Assembly: GCF_000092365.1 (NCBI RefSeq)
Contig: NC_014218.1
Span: 930,001-994,000 of the forward strand
DNA length: 64,000 nt
Reading direction: 5' to 3'
From: Arcanobacterium haemolyticum DSM 20595
Lineage (GTDB): Bacteria > Actinomycetota > Actinomycetes > Actinomycetales > Actinomycetaceae
Below are positions 62,999 through 64,000 of the stretch, in pieces. The notes beneath the pieces were generated by a model. It was not told the DNA's origin. It worked only from the letters and a program-made list of their open reading frames with translations, and did not search any database. The stretch's first letter is position 1; each line of letters starts with the position of its first letter. The position numbers and the translations under genes were made by a program.

Positions 62999-63690
62999 AC
63001 CTGCGACTCCTTAATTAATGTCAAAACAGCATCCACAACCTGGTCAATCGTTAAGTTCGACGAATCGATCGTAGTCACGCCATCTTGGGCAGTCATAAAC
63101 TCTGAAACCGTAGAATCATCCCGGTCACGGCGCAAAACCTCATCGCGCGTCTGCGCAAGCGCAGCCGCGTCCGCACTGCCCCGAACTTCTAACGCACGGC
63201 GTGCCAAACGCGCCTCTTCAGACGCGGTGAGTAGCACACGAACGTGAGCATCAGGAGCAACAACCGTTGTAATATCGCGGCCTTCCGCCACAATGCCGCG
63301 GCCTTCCGAATAGGAATCGCTCGCATCTTGCGATTCGATAATCGCACGCTGGCGGCGCAACATTTCCTTACGAACAGGAACGTTTACGGCAACTTTCGAA
63401 ACGACCTTGGATAGTTCAGAGGTTCGAATATCAGCAGTAATATCGCTACCACCACACACAAACTTCTGTCCCTGCGGATCAAGCACGATCTCAAGCGGCA
63501 TTGTCTTTGTGCACTCAAGAACAGCGGCAGGATCGTCTAGATCAATACCTTCGTGCAACGCCCACCACGTAGCCGCACGGTACATCGCGCCCGTATCCAA
63601 GTAGCCTAAGCCCAATTCCTGCGCCACCCGGCGCGCAACCGTAGACTTGCCCGAACCGGATGGGCCATCAATAGCAACACGTAACGCCAT
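62995..63690 (-). CDS. cmk: Cytidylate kinase
   Basis: Cmk phosphorylates CMP and dCMP. The product is 231 residues from ATG 63690, with P-loop [10 protein letters not shown] near the N-terminus, [10 protein letters not shown], the NMP-bind region with [11 protein letters not shown], and [10 protein letters not shown] followed by [19 protein letters not shown] three bases upstream (63693) is an alternative start, but GGTGGG is better spaced for the ATG. The ATG shares one base with the rluB stop, and the gene's stop overlaps der. Confidence 0.95.
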   Translation of the reverse strand: MALRVAIDGPSGSGKSTVARRVAQELGLGYLDTGAMYRAATWWALHEGIDLDDPAAVLECTKTMPLEIVLDPQGQKFVCGGSDITADIRTSELSKVVSKVAVNVPVRKEMLRRQRAIIESQDASDSYSEGRGIVAEGRDITTVVAPDAHVRVLLTASEEARLARRALEVRGSADAAALAQTRDEVLRRDRDDSTVSEFMTAQDGVTTIDSSNLTIDQVVDAVLTLIKESQV

Positions 63691-64000
63691 CACATACCCA
63701 CCATCGACATGAGGGCACCCAGTTCAGAACCAGCAATCTGGCGAACCTGGCCAGGCTTCAAGTGACCCGCCACAATGTTGCCGAACTGCATACGCACCAG
63801 CTCCATCACAGGGTGTCCGACTTCTTCCATCATGCGGCGCACGATACGGTTACGTCCAGAATGCAACGTGATCTCCACGATCGAATTCTTCTTGGCCACT
63901 TCACGAATGATGAAGCGATCGGCGTGAACGGGGCCGTCTTCCAACGTGATGCCCTTTTCCATCACACGCTGCAGGCCACGAGTAACCGTGCCTTCAACAC
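63690..64000 (-). CDS. rluB: 23S rRNA pseudouridine synthase RluB-type, C-terminal part (5' end outside window)
   Basis: The minus-strand frame is open from the window edge to the TGA at 63692-63690, giving about 103 residues. It contains the end of the RsuA/RluB-type pseudouridine synthase fold: EITLHSGRNRIVRRMMEEVGH (in part), followed by LVRMQFGNI and LKPGQVRQI. These match the C-terminal signature of the family, which modifies U2605-region uridines of 23S rRNA. The catalytic Asp lies outside the window. The neighbour order with cmk and der supports the call. Confidence 0.92.
   Translation of the reverse strand, partial: VEGTVTRGLQRVMEKGITLEDGPVHADRFIIREVAKKNSIVEITLHSGRNRIVRRMMEEVGHPVMELVRMQFGNIVAGHLKPGQVRQIAGSELGALMSMVGM

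Overview
The window looks like a chromosomal, housekeeping stretch of an actinobacterium with a moderate G+C content (about half, judged by eye). The marker set is actinobacterial: RbpA, GarA with two MerR-type partners, mIHF, the PafB-PafC WYL pair next to the helicase HelY, a DUF3866 protein, a PriA without helicase motifs, and the order alaS-ruvX-mltG-aroE-(prepilin peptidase)-aroC-aroK/aroB-efp-nusB. The fused AroK-AroB and the moderate G+C suggest an Actinomycetaceae-like organism such as Arcanobacterium or Trueperella; that placement is inference. I saw no insertion sequence, prophage, CRISPR array or rRNA gene, and no gap over 300 bases lacks a gene.

Layout. 1-8.3 kb: ruvC(end)-ruvA-ruvB, yajC-secD-secF-apt, rel. 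8.2-11.1 kb: an orphan AbiEi-like gene, a DUF349 protein and an MBL-fold hydrolase. 11.2-15.8 kb: hisS followed by two overlapping dynamin-like membrane GTPases. 15.9-25.3 kb: a DEAD-box RNA helicase, an MFS carrier, aspS, an L,D-transpeptidase and an MMPL transporter. 25.4-37.6 kb: rarA, rpsD with a structured leader, then the alaS to nusB run, which holds most late shikimate-pathway genes. 37.7-46.7 kb: mihF, gmk, rpoZ, coaBC, metK, priA, fmt, rsmB, rpe. 46.7-48.7 kb: an FMN riboswitch in front of a two-gene ABC importer (RibXY type). 48.7-54.3 kb: DUF3866 facing pafB-pafC-helY. 54.3-64 kb: lnt, rbpA, the garA-ftsR-merR group, pepN, a proline tRNA and rluB-cmk-der.

The most unusual items are: (1) an FMN-riboswitch-controlled importer with no ATPase gene beside it; (2) two apparent pseudo-enzymes inside the aro operon, an AroE-like protein without the catalytic Lys/Asp motifs and an AroK-like protein without the shikimate-binding GGG loop, beside a complete AroK-AroB fusion; (3) a contiguous three-hairpin leader before rpsD; (4) a perfect 38-bp palindrome before the orphan AbiEi-like gene; (5) several genes whose start codon lies 6-7 bases after a -10 box, suggesting leaderless mRNAs; (6) dyads with five-base spacers near the two MerR-type genes; and (7) a structured element upstream of lnt. 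All functional calls rest on reading the sequence and on remembered family motifs; no database search was run.
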